From Neospora caninum Liverpool (Eukaryota; Apicomplexa; Conoidasida; Eucoccidiorida; Sarcocystidae), in contig NC_018397.1 in NCBI RefSeq assembly GCF_000208865.1, forward strand, positions 4,803,748-4,867,747: a DNA stretch of 64,000 nt, read 5' to 3'. Shown one piece after another: positions 47,101-58,861 of the stretch. Each line of letters begins with the position of its first letter. The stretch's first letter is position 1. Under the pieces are notes generated by a model. It ran no database searches. It was not told where the DNA came from and was given only the letters and a program-made list of their open reading frames with translations. The translations under genes and the position numbers were made by a program.

Positions 47101-50100
47101 CCTCCAAGGTGACCGAAGGATAACAGACATGAGAAATGAATGTAGAGGTGAGACTCTGTGGCTGCAGTGCTTGTGTTATTTTGCTTTTGACAGGCATCCT
47201 GGTTTTCATGGCCGGAATGAGCAAGGAGCTAGCGCTTGTCGTCTGCTTCAGCCTCCCTCTTTTCTTTTGGGGAATCCACCAGATTGGGATGCGTACTCAG
47301 CGGCTATCCACTTTAGCTCAGACACGCCTCGCTCAATCCAACAAGGTCGTACAGGACGTTCTGTCGAAGTAAGCAACGACTGTTTAAACCGAGGCAATTT
47401 CTTCGACACAGCGTCCGCAAGGTTTTTAGTTTACCTTATCTGTCGTAAGAATGCAGATTGCAGCGTCATCGGCTCGTTCCGTGCTCTCCGTGATGGGCAT
47501 ATCTTTCGAATACACGGTGTTTCCCCCCGTTTTTGTTTCGCCGAATTGTCTTTTGATGTTGGCGTACCGGCTATCCTGTCTCCGTTAGCATAGCCACTGC
47601 GAAAGGAGCACTATTCAGTCAAGGTCACTTTTCGGCTGTTAGAGAATACGGCCTTGTAGAGGCATCTACCCAATGTTTTGTTTACCTGTGAGGATTTGAC
47701 GAAAAATCGCATGTATGCGATGTCGAATGTTCAGCATTCTTTCAACAAAGGTCAACACAGGCGAAATCCGAGAACTCCAGCGATTCGGTGAACGATCAAA
47801 ACGCTATTTCTCCGTAGAGAAGCATAAAGCACTGCTCAACAGTTGCAACCAGTTTTTGATAACAACAGTACCACAATTATGCACAGTTTTGCTTCTAATT
47901 GTGGGGGAACAGTTGGTTAAGCAAAACAGGGTGCAGGTGGGCACGTTGGTTACCTGCATGCTCTATCAACAGCAGCTTGCAGCGGCGTTCAGCAGCGTCG
48001 GGAACGTATATTCCACTTTTATGGAAGCTTTCGGGGCGGCTCAATATGTTATCACCCTGCTCAGTATCAATCCGGAGGGGGGGTATTGCCTTCCTCGATT
48101 GATGCCATGCGCACGGGTGTTGAAGCAGCAACTGGATCCGATACTATTAGCTAAACAGGCAGACACGGAGGTCAGCCCCACGGCGTCTCACCTAAACGAC
48201 AAGGACCCCTTGGGAGAGTGGCGAGCTCGCTATGTTCATGCGGACTTGGAGTACTTTGAAGTTCGAGGGGAGATACACTTCTGCAGCGTGGTATTCCATT
48301 ATCCTGGCAGACCTACAGTCCCGGTCCTCAACGGTGTTAGCCTTCATGTCTCATCGAAGGAGGTTCGTCTGCGCAGCACAGGGAGATTGTTGCGCTAGGG
48401 CGTGATGCATCGTGAAACTTCCTCCGGGCATTTACGTTTTCTAAAGCGCTGTGCACGCTCTCAATCTAGCTTCTGCTGCGTAGTTTCAGATAATCACGAG
48501 GGGCTCTAGTGAAGGTGGGCAACTGCTAGACACACAGAGCAGGTCAGGACAAAAGCTGACCTCACGAACAGCTTAATTGTGACTCGATTGCAAGAATAAC
48601 AGCGTCCAGCTCTTCTAGGTCAGCATGATAATGGTTAGCGGCAACAACGCTTTCCCTCTAAGGGATAATCAAGATGCTGGCTACTCAACGTGTGCTGAGT
48701 GTCTTCTTTACAGTTTGTGGGAGTGGCAGGTGCTGCTGGAAGTGGGAAGACAACGCTGCTGCGGTTGATCGATGGTCTCGTTCACGCTGATCAAGGTGCA
48801 GTATTTATAGATGGCCGCGATGTTCGGCATCTGGATCCAATATGGCTGAGAAGGTATTGACGCTGTAGCAATAAACCGTATTTTCCGCTACCGACTCCCC
48901 CACATTTAGTCTACCCCGGAATGTTTCATATTCATATCACTTCGGCGGCCCGTTCTGCCCTCAACAGAAGCTGCACGCCACTGGCTGTTCAACTTTAGTT
49001 CCTAGACCCGTGCAGACGTCACGCCTGCAGCGCATTTTCCACAGCAGCACAATGACACCACCTGGCAAGTGTACCAATCCTCTGTTCCTTTCAAGCAATA
49101 CTGTGAAATGTTATGTGCAACTGAAGCGTCCTCGAGTGTCAGTGGCATTACTTTAGTATAATGGAATCGCAGTGCCTTGAATGCAGAGGCCCGAACGACA
49201 ATCAGGTAGTCAGCCGATCCATTCTGAATTCCTCCGTGCTTTAGTACCAGAAGCTACATCAGGGTCTACAGTCTATAGGCCTCGAAGCCAGTATGTTCTG
49301 TGGTCTATATTTGTGTTGTACGCGTATTCGCTCGCGGCAAGAGTACTTCTTTGATAGTTATCACCACTTCGGGACCCTCGTAACCTGCACGGGGGTGGCA
49401 ATGGCAGCAGCCGACAGTTGTCGATGTGGTGTTGTGTCCATTTATACCTTCAAACTTCGCCTATACGCAGGCAAGTTGGGGTTCTCTGGCAGGACCCCGA
49501 CATTGTGTCGGGAACAATCCACGACAACTTGTACTACGGAGTGGGGAACCCGGACCCCGTGCCCTGCTACAGCAACGAGGTTTGTATGCGAGCGAAGGAA
49601 CTCAAATTCACTGAAACTGTAAGTGTCGGTTTCAACGGAGTGTGTATTCATATGGAAGATTGTTCCCGCCGAAAAAGGAGAGCAACGGTAGCATTAGAAG
49701 TGACACCTGAAAGGTGCCTTCGGGGGTTACACTAGTTAACAGCAGATGGACTTTCTCCGGTTGCGAGGGGAGCCACGGTTGTACCACAAGCACGTAAGGT
49801 ATTTTACCAAAATCACACATCAGGTGGCAAGCTCTCCTCCGGCTTGTGGTTACAGTTCCCTGCAGGTTATGATACCGAGGTGGGCGAAAGAGGCAATAAA
49901 CTGAGCTGCGGCCAGCGAGTGAGGTATGGGTGAGGTAAAGTGTTTCTCCTCTCATGCCGGGCACAAGCACGCACCCAAATCAGAAGCATCATTTTCTTCC
50001 ACAATTTACTGCAGCGCCATGTTCTTCAGCTTCCTTCATTTTCCTACACCAAATTTGGCCTCTGCAGTAGGTTCACCAGTGCTGTCCGACAGGCTTGATT

Positions 50101-51407
50101 CGCTATCAGCAACCAGGTGCCCTCATCTCTCACCTCTGTGCAAGGTCGTTCGCACGCCCGAGGACGGCAAGCCTGAAAACACTTGATCGTCAGTACTAGG
50201 ATTCGACCACCATAAATACGTTGTTCAGGCGTAACATACTGTTCTCTCTCTCAACTACGGACTCCCAGTGATTCCCGCAAATGAAAACAAAAGCTAGCAG
50301 GAAAAAGCGTGCTGTTTGTCGACCGCAGATTTCGGTTTGGTCGATAAAAGAACTTTTGCGCCTGTTGGACTATTTATAAGCTTTTCTTGGGGAGAATATA
50401 CTACGAGTTGGTCTACTGGTTTAGATCTTGAATGTCTTAATATCTTCTTGTGTATTGTTATACCATGGCTTGAAAGTCTGTCCTAGTGATGGCATTTGTG
50501 TCCCTCTGGTAGTTTGTCGCGAAGAAACCCCTGCGAGGCGCTTCCATGGCGTTTGCATCTGTACCGAATGTTCCTTTTCCGCGTTTTCCCTTGCCAGACT
50601 GGCACTTGCCCGCGTTCTTAACCGACAGCCGCGTGTCCTACTCGTCGATGATCCGCTAAAACAACTGGGAGCAGCGGCAGGAGACACTTCGTTGCAGGAT
50701 GTGCTGCAAGCCCTCAGAGGCAAAGTTACAATTTTTGTCACAGTCCGGAGGTAAGCTTAGGCACTGTTGCCAGGACTGTTGGTTCGGTCTTCAGAAAGCA
50801 CACACTGTGACGTCACAGACAGCGTGCGCGGTACGGTGACAGAAATGAAACGTAGTTTGGCAGACAGAGTTTAATGTAGATTCTACTTGGATTCATAGGC
50901 TTAAATCTTCTCACAATTCTTTCCGCAGGCCAGTCGTGATCAAATGCATCCGAATATGCGTTAAAGTCCTTGCTAAGTTGACGTTATTTTTATTGTGAAT
51001 CTGGTAGTAGAGCAAGAAATGCCTGTTCGCCAGTCCCCCACCACTGTTCCGGAAACCCGACTTCTGATGTCGTTTCCGTATCCACATTGGCATGGGTGAA
51101 AACCGCCATCCATTGTGGAGTCTCCCATGTGTATCCTGAACCGAAAGAACACCCATAGCCTACCAGTCTCAGTCCGGATCAGTTTGCTGTTCGAAGAACA
51201 GTAGCTGTCCGCATCGTCCGTAAGAGGTGCCAATCCTGTTGAGGTGTATTTTCTCACTGCAGTCTGGAAACAGCCAAGGCCTGCGACAGAATATACGTTC
51301 TGGAAAAAGGAACCGTCGTACAGGAAGGAGACCATGAGTCTCTGATGCAAGAAGAAAGCGGGGCATACCGTTCCCTAATCCTAACAGAAACGATGCTCCA
51401 CATGTGA
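44147..51407 (+). CDS. ABCB-type ABC half-transporter with degenerate ATPase motifs
   Basis: Ten exons join in phase: 44147-44687, 45266-45810, 46351-46678, 47194-47368, 47735-48362, 48714-48853, 49471-49618, 49856-49923, 50598-50750 and 51263-51407. They give about 956 aa. A ~340-residue Ser-rich N-terminal extension precedes one set of membrane spans (from LIATAALCMVLSAAAH to about VGTLVTCMLYQQ) and one nucleotide-binding domain. The Walker A GAAGSGKT (745-752, K751), A-loop tyrosine region (VVFHYPGRPTVPVLNGVSL) and Q-loop WQD (Q793) are kept. The signature is LSCGQR (851-856) instead of LSGGQR. Walker B ends LLVDDP, so Asp876 replaces the catalytic Glu. The switch His is replaced (FVTVRS, V907). 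The D-loop is unrecognisable. As in TAP1-like half-transporters, this probably pairs with a partner that supplies the active site. The substrate is unknown. Confidence 0.9.
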
Positions 51408-52523
51408 CCTCCGGTCAAAGGCTCGAACATGACCTTCATTCGCTCACAGCTTTCATCGATTGCCCGACCGCGTGATTCGACCACAGCACATGTCTGCCCA
51501 GAGGTGGCGGAAAACAGCTACTGTCGAAGTCGTGGTAGCTTGAGAATGGGCTGAAGGTGCAACAACACTTTTCCGAGTTACATTTAGTAAGGGGATACAC
51601 ATGGGAGGCATAACGCTTGAGTGCGTCCCTGGTGCCGACAGCCCGCGACGCAACAATCCTCCAGTTAGCGTTTCATCTGTGTTGCTTCCAATATTTGTTT
51701 GTATATTGTCCCCCGGCGATTGATGCCCGGCGGGACCGTATCGGTTTCTGTATCTATTTGCTAGTATGTAGTGCCGAGATGCCATGAGACACTGAAGTAT
51801 GCAACTGTTCTTGGATCCCATTTCTTAAGAATTCTGGCGTGTCAGTAGCGTCTCGAATAGCATATTCCGTGGCTCAGGACTGTTTTGCCATTCAGAAAAT
51901 GGTGACTCCGCTAACTAAGTGCCAAATACGACTCCTCACAAGCTAGCCGCAAACATCCTTACAGTTAACGGGCTTCGGACATGCAATCTAGGTTGTTCTG
52001 CGCTGAACACCAAGCAGAAATCTAGGCTGTCATAATTATCGGTCTTTGTTTAAAGGAGAGTCGATGTCAACGAGCGTGACTGTCTCCGTCAAAAAAGTGG
52101 ACTCAGGCGGTACCAAGCCGAGACTATACCATCACTTGGAGCCGTAAGTAGCAAGAACAGAGACTGATGTTTTTGTGCATACAGGGCGCGCCCTGAGTAT
52201 ATGAACAGTCTCGAAATAATAGCTGGCGAGCGTAGCCTCCCGTCGGAACGCCGAGTTGTATGACCCGAAGGAGGTCTTGAACTGATTCTCGAAAATTTTT
52301 CGAACATCACTTGCCGAAACCGTCGTAACCTTCCCCGTTACGCGCCACCAGCAGAACCGCGAGATAGACGGAATGATGACGGAACCTCTCCCCGGTTAAA
52401 CACAATGTGGCACAAAACAGAGGGTTCCACCCAAATCCCCAAACTGGAAGCTCGTTCAACTGGATTACACGAGCTTAACAGCTGGCATTGACAATTCGGT
52501 TGCCTCCCGGGTGGATTGTTTCA
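51408..52523. other. Convergent intergenic region
   Basis: 1.1 kb between the ABC transporter stop (plus) and the second FeSOD stop (minus). No coding-like frame, repeat or RNA gene was seen. Confidence 0.45.
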
Positions 52524-54484
52524 CTAGTTATCTTCACGTGCTTTCAGCAAGTTCTCAGTTGCGAAGCTCCAGTTGACAACGCTCCACCACCCTGAAGAGG
52601 AAAGACAACCGCGCATATGTACATTGTCGTTGGCATGCTTCACTCTCTGTATGTATGCTGTTACCAAGACGGACTGCGTTCCTGAATGTGCCGGGGCACT
52701 AGGTGACATATCACGACAACCGCCTCCAAGGTGTGCACACACAGAAAACGTAACAAAGGGTCTTCTCTGTCTCTGAAAAGCAACCCAGGCTCGACGCAGC
52801 TTTTCACCTACCTTCAATGTATGCTGGCCGGTCGTTCTTCTTATCCAGGTAATACGCATGCTCCCAAACGTCGCAACACAGCAGGGGAACCTTCGTTGCG
52901 TCTGTTATTGGCGTATTCGCGTCGTGCGTCTGCTCGATGACTAATTTCTTCTTTTGTTTGTCCCAGGCGATCCACGCCCACCCTGAACCGAAGTGGCCTG
53001 CCGCCACTTTGGAAAACTCATCCTTGAACTGGGTGAAACTAGAGAAAGCTGCCTCAATCTCTTTCTTAAGCAAGCCATCAGGCTCACCCCCGCCCCCAGC
53101 GGAAACTGGTTTCATGCTTTTGAAATAGAACTCGTGGTTCCACGCTTGCGCCGCATTGTTGAATATGGCTCCCGAGGAGCTTTTGACGATGTCTGACACG
53201 AACGATAAGGATGAACCCCAAAAAGGGCAAAATGGAAGGGGTTTATCGGATCGAAAAAAAACACACACACACGTGGCTTGTCCTCCCCCAACACCTCCGC
53301 ATCTTTTGTTGCCGTCGCCTACAGCAAACATGTATCTCCCTGATGTAGCACTTATTCTCCAAAAATTTATTTCTCTGATGTAACGTTTATTCTCCTATCC
53401 TGACTGTACAACCGCACAGATCCTCGGGGTCTCTGGGGCCACGTCGGTGCTCATAGCTTCCCTGCATGGCCTCTTGACAGTCCTCATGTGACAGTTGGGA
53501 GCTCCGTCATCGCTGGTCTCCACAGACTGCCTGTGACAGAAGTTCCTACGTTCATAATTCTTTCATACTTGACGGAAGGATGGCTGTTTAGCTTATCATG
53601 TCCGGACCCACCCCACCTTTGTCACGGGAGCACCATAGTCTCAAGAGACATATCACCTCAACATCGTATATTAACAATCACGTCTGAGAGACTGCTGACT
53701 TCACGGCTTACGAGACGTGGTGCTCCTCACCTTCGAGGTTTTTGCCAGCGAACGGTGTGCCCTCGATGAAGCCTGAAAAACGCAAGAACGAAAATGTGCT
53801 GAATTGGTTAATGTGGATCGGTAGAATCAATAGAGACAAAGCACTGAAGATTACAACGATCACACCACTTCAGTTTTACAACCTTCGCAGCAGTAGGAGC
53901 TACCAGCAGTCCCTGGCGTCACACCCGTCTCTGGGCTGACAGTTTTCTATCTCGTGCTGCAGAGATACTCGAATGCATTTCATGTCGTCATTGAAACGTG
54001 AAAAACGTTTGTGGCTAAGAGGTGTAGGACACCACCCGCGACAGCCAGTTCCGTGCCGTTGACACCACAGCAGTCAGACAACCAGGATCCTCTGTCAGCT
54101 TGCCGTACCATTCAACTTGTTGACATAAGCAGCGTGGTGCTTTCCATGATGGAACCGAAGAGTCTCTGCACTGATGTGTGGTTCCAGGGCATCTTCGGCG
54201 TACGGAAGAGGAGGCAGGGTGAAAGCACAAGTGTCTGTGGAGGAAAAGCGGCGGGCGTCGCGCGGGAGGAAAGACGGCCGCACAGGTCCGGTTCGGCCCT
54301 CAGCGGTTCTGCTGTACCATGCAAGCGGTGCGGATGGGGGACATAAATGCAGAAAGCGAGACGCCACCTGGCGTGGGCCGTGAGACGTGGTGAGAGCAGC
54401 CGTCTCCAGTGCGATGCCAATCGGCGCCGCGACCAAGGCAGCAGAAATTCGCAGTGCCGGCACTAGGACGGCTGTGATCGACAT
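52524..54484 (-). CDS. Iron superoxide dismutase with organellar leader
   Basis: Four exons (54484-54109, 53772-53731, 53192-52812, 52591-52524) give 288 aa. The SOD fold begins near residue 87 (TFTLPP-like: [19 protein letters not shown]). The first ~85 residues are a leader: a hydrophobic stretch ([20 protein letters not shown]) and then an Arg/Ser-rich part with RRFSSTDT, suggesting a mitochondrial processing site. The ligands match those of the first SOD ([26 protein letters not shown]). The frame above 54484 is open but has only a GTG start. One Toxoplasma FeSOD is reported to reach the mitochondrion and possibly the apicoplast. The bipartite look of this leader would fit such a paralogue, but targeting is inference. 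Intron positions and exon 2 and 3 lengths (42 and 381 bp) equal those of the gene at 40209-41936. Confidence 0.95.
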
Positions 54485-56059
54485 TGTGATCAAGTGTGAA
54501 ATCGCAAAAGCAATGCAAAAAACGGAAACCTCCACCTAGAAGTCCTTACGGACGTGAAAACAACTCTGCTGAAGAAACTAATCGAGCGAATTCTGTTGTC
54601 GAAGACTGTAGAGGCAGGTGACGCGCATCGAACGGCCTGCCGGGCATGTGTCGGTTGTACTGAGAGCGTGCAAAGTCGATACTACGCGAAGGGTTTGAGG
54701 GCTGGTCACTGGAGGAGGTACCTATTTGGTGATCTGCTCGTGGGGGGAAAGGTGGACGTGTTACAGACGACAACTGTTCCTGAAACTAATCCTGGCTAAA
54801 GCGCTATCCGTGAGGCGGAACGCGCTCCGTCTGCAGTTTCCTTCGGCAATATTCCCCGCTGATTCTCCCAATTTCTTGGGTCAGCTACGTCGGCTTCGCG
54901 TGTGGTCGACGTGACCCGCATGCATTGCTCTTCCTGGAAAAGCGAAGAAAAAAAGATTTTTCAGTCGCGCTACGTAGTGGTGTACCATTGCCAAAGCGTT
55001 ACAAGAGTTGCAAGGCCAACGGTAACCTGCACGCACAGGCCGCCTGCCACTGATGGACCGCAATCGTGGCCGAACATTTTCACTCTTGTGGCCCTCGCGT
55101 GGTTCCGCTAGCTAGTATTTCAGAGTGACGATAGAGCTCTCAGCTGTTCGTGCGAGAAAGCATTTGCGTTGCGGAACAAACGGTTCAGGCCTCGGGCTCG
55201 CCGTGTCGCTGTTCTCCGAGCAACCGTCCGGTGCAAGGCAGGACACGCCGTGGGGCAAGTCTAGCAGCCGGGACCTACCCGGTTTGGAGGATCTGTCCCG
55301 TGCAAGTCCACGGAGGCTCTGATACCCGGCCGGAGAATGGAAATCCGATGGAGCACTCAGCCCTGCCCAACGCTCGACACACAACGCGATAGTTCATTAC
55401 CCGATTTTTTTCCTTTTTCGTCATTTCCCTTGTAAGCTGTGTCAAGCCGTTTTTAGAACCAATAAAGCCTATCTCTGCGTAGGCATTCTTCTTTTTTGCA
55501 GTAGAGGCTTCTATTTCACTGAACCATTGTGCCTTCGCTACCGGACGGGTGCGTAGTTTGAGTCGTAACCGGGGCTCAACCGTGGCAGTCCGCTGTTTTG
55601 CGGATACGCTGTCATTGTGGTCCTTTCGTTCATTTTCGTGATTTCCTTCCCTTGTAGTGACTTCCTCGGCACTCTGCCTTTAGTTAACGTTTAAAATTCA
55701 GCTTTGTTGTCGCGACTGCATTCCAATAGTCCAGGAAGAGATTTGTGCACGTGGCGGACCGAGCCAGCGACCTCGTGGAGGCTTGACGTGACGTGCAGCA
55801 GCAAGAGGCAAGAGAAGGTGCGTGCGCCGCCCACAGCCAAGGTCAACTTACGGTAGCATAATAGGACTCTTTTTGTGCTGTTGAGCGATTCCGAAACAAC
55901 TCGAAAAGAAAGGACTTCGTGGGAGGCCGTAACTGTCGTCGTCCTGGTGTGTTTTCCAAACCACTGCTCAACTACATTTTTACCGCTTCACCACCATCTG
56001 TTGCGCTCCGAGGTAGTGCAGAGGCACAGTCTCCCCGTGCAACTATATTTGAAGGAAAC
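54485..56059. other. Divergent intergenic region
   Basis: 1.6 kb between the second FeSOD (minus) and the 242-aa protein gene (plus). It should hold the two promoters and 5' leaders. A plus-strand frame at 55919 runs into the next gene without an ATG, ahead of the real start. Nothing else is recognised. Confidence 0.45.
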
Positions 56060-57542
56060 ATGGATCCTAAAGTGGAGAGTCAAACAAATGTGCCATCTGG
56101 CGCAGAGGCAGAGCAGCCCAAGGCAGGAGAGGCACAAGCAACTGTGGAGAACGGTAATACTTCAGCTCCGGATGCTCAGGTGAAGTCCCAAGCGTCCTCC
56201 GAAGATGTGGTAGCGCAGTCGTCAGAAGACTTCAGCGGAAAGCTTCAGGCCAACTCAGGCATTGTGAGCTTCGGAGACTCTGCTGCTGGAAGTGGTGCGT
56301 TCAACAGTATGGACGTGCAGAACTTTCTCCAGCGTTACGCAACGAGCAAGATGTTTGGAGTTCCGCCGCATTTCTTCCAAAGCAGAGAAAGCCTCCGAGT
56401 CTGGGGAGCTGACCACCTCACCGATCCCATGGTGCAGCCTTACGAGAAAGACGATCAGAGTAAGGTCATAGCACACCGTATTCTGGACAGAATCAGCGAC
56501 GAGTACGATAGTCTTGCTGAACGATGGGAGTAGGATTTTTCGTCCTCCTTGCATCGACGGAGATATGACCCTCTGACGGACGCAGCAGTACCACCATTAT
56601 CCACTGTCATGTACTTCACTGTATGTGACCTGTCTACATCAAGTCTTCCATATGGATGTTTCGATCGTATCTAGCAAGGATGTAGTATGTTTGCTTAACC
56701 GCAAGCTAGGGGGGGAGGGGGGATGTCGCTCGTCTGTTTGAATAGCAAGTGATGGTTATGTAGATGTCTCTTTGCTATGCTGTTTTTACAGACCTACCCA
56801 ATCCCTTTCATGTTTCGCTACCTGGGTACTCTCCGTCTCTCTGCAAGTACGTTCTGACCAAGGGCGAGAAGCCTCCCCGCGATCCCCTCCTCGGACCTGA
56901 GATTACCATTTACCCGCCTACGTGGATTCCGCACTGGGAACCCGATCCCAATTTCAAGCCACAGGCTTACAATTTCAACTGTAAGTTGGCGTGCAACGCA
57001 GCCGATCGTGTGGAGGCTTGATTTTTCTGCGGAAAGAGCGTGCATGCGATACAGCACTTTCCTAATTTTTATTGTGAACGCCACATGCCGAGGTGCGCTC
57101 CTCCGTATGTAAAAGTCCCGGGTCAGCTTGAGGTAGTCGATATCAGTGAGACACACATACAAAGCTTAGGGACTCTCCTGTTTTCTGTTTTCCACAGTCT
57201 TTCATTCAAATACTTTCATACAAATACTGAAAACCCCTCGGTAAACTCATAGAAAAACCAAAGTATTTTTGCCTGTAACCAGCGTCTCTACTAGCTGCTG
57301 GTTTTGTTTCACCATCGTACTAGATGACGGTATATCCACGCAGAACTATGGTTTAATATCTGGCGTTCCCCTGTTTTCGATTATGTGTGTGAAATTGCTC
57401 AGGGGAGGAGAACGGCACATTTCAGATGGAACGGTTGCCGTACGCGAAAGCGGTCTTCGATCCAGCAGACGGCTCAGCACACGGCATGTACAAGCAAGCC
57501 TACCCTTACACAGCGTATCCATACGGTGTTCCGCGCGTCTAG
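56060..57542 (+). CDS. Unidentified 242-aa protein with aromatic C-terminus
   Basis: Three exons (56060-56459, 56792-56980 and 57403-57542) join in phase 1 with strong donors (GTAAGG, GTAAGT). The protein starts with an acidic, Ser/Ala/Gln-rich segment. The folded-looking part follows: FLQRYATSKMFGVPPHFFQS, LRVWGADHLTDPMVQPYEKD, PNPFHVSLPGYSPSLCKYVL and ITIYPPTWIPHWEPDPNFKP. It ends with a Tyr/Pro-rich tail (MYKQAYPYTAYPYGVPRV). There is no signal peptide or membrane span. The Pro/aromatic composition recalls apicomplexan pellicle or cytoskeleton proteins, but no specific family could be assigned. The donor inside exon 1 is chosen because the frame continues only to a stop 70 bp later. Confidence 0.75.
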
Positions 57543-57638
57543 ATAGCATAAACATTGTTTTCCTCTTGGGATAAAAGCACAGGCAAAACAAGGGATCGTT
57601 CCTCTTAGTCAACGACTGCTGAACAGCAGTCAGTCAGT

Positions 57639-58273
57639 TCAGGGCGTGGCCCTGACGGGTTCATCAGCCCATTTTTTTGGTCGAGTCACTGTTTGTTCCG
57701 GGGATCTGGCTGTGGCACCGAAGGCAATCTTGCCTTGCTGCCTATAAAAATTCCTCATTCTGTTTGTACGCTTACTAAGCTTCCTGGCCTCGTCGTTTGG
57801 CTGTGGTCCATCCTCTACAAACTTATCTCCATCCTCAACAAGGCCATAAAAAACCTGTTTTATTCTTCGCCGAACCGGTGCTTCAGAAGGAACTCTCTGC
57901 AGTGATTCGTATAGGACATTCCAGTTGCAGAGAGTTGGCAGCTTGTCAGTGTCAATACTGAAAGAGAAACATTTTTGTGTGTACTGGCGTGATCTCTGGC
58001 CTACAACAGGCATTTCCTATCAGTTCGGGCGGAACGACTCTGGCAGCTCACATACCAACCCAAGCAGCTGGTACAATACACACTAGCGGTACAATAACAG
58101 GTTAAGTAACCCCGCTTCCGCCGAAAACCGATTTTCACAGTGCTTGTAGATAGCCAGTACAAAGGTCTTCCACTCAGAGGACTACCATTAATTCTAACCT
58201 CCACTGAACGGACCCGATGACGAAGCGTTGAAATCACCGTCAAATGCTGATCCTTACGAGCAGGCAGGTGCAT
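57639..58273 (-). CDS. Probable small two-exon gene, unidentified
   Basis: Two stretches on the minus strand look coding. One, from ATG 58273 to about 58100, reads QHLTVISTLRHRVRSVEVRI and STVKIGFRRKRG and is basic. The other, from about 57962 to the stop at 57639, reads LPTLCNWNVLYESLQRVPSE, VRRRIKQVFYGLVEDGDKFV and LSKRTNRMRNFYRQQGKIAF. The acceptor before 57963 (TTTCTCTTTCAG) is strong and needs a phase-2 donor. The only candidate seen is the weak GTACTG near 58154, so the junction is not settled. The basic, compact character would fit a small ribosomal or organellar protein, but no family was recognised. Confidence 0.4.
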
Positions 58274-58559
58274 ATCGCTTTGGTAGATAAGACACTCTTA
58301 ATCAGAGAGCCGTACTCATAAAACGATCTTCAACAAACTCGAACTGGTTTCCCTAATTCGTGTTCGGACCCCGGACCTAGTGGCATCGCCATATCGAGAG
58401 CAGTGCCGCCCCCCGCAGCAAGTTCAGCAAAGAAAGAACAGAGCGCTACCCGGGAAGCAAAGTCTGAGATGTGGCGACAGCAGCCAAGCCGTGGGGGAAC
58501 GCCACAACTAAGAGCAGACGATGCCCCACGCGTATTCTTGCGAATGTCGTAAAAACGAT

Positions 58560-58808
58560 TCAAGACTTTCGTTTCTCCCGTTCCCGGAGACGCTCTTCTT
58601 TCTGCTGTTTCTTGGCCTACAGAACGCACGCAACAAGCCAGTAGAGGCGTGCGTCGTTTGTCGATAATCACGCCATAGACATCTGCCTGGACCGCGCTGC
58701 CACGAATCCCAACCAACTGCAGGAACGGAACGGAAGCTAGCTCCGACTGCGATGAGGGTGACAACGCCGTGCACTTTGGTACGCCAACTAGAATGTGGTA
58801 GATACCGG

Positions 58809-58861
<53 letters not shown>

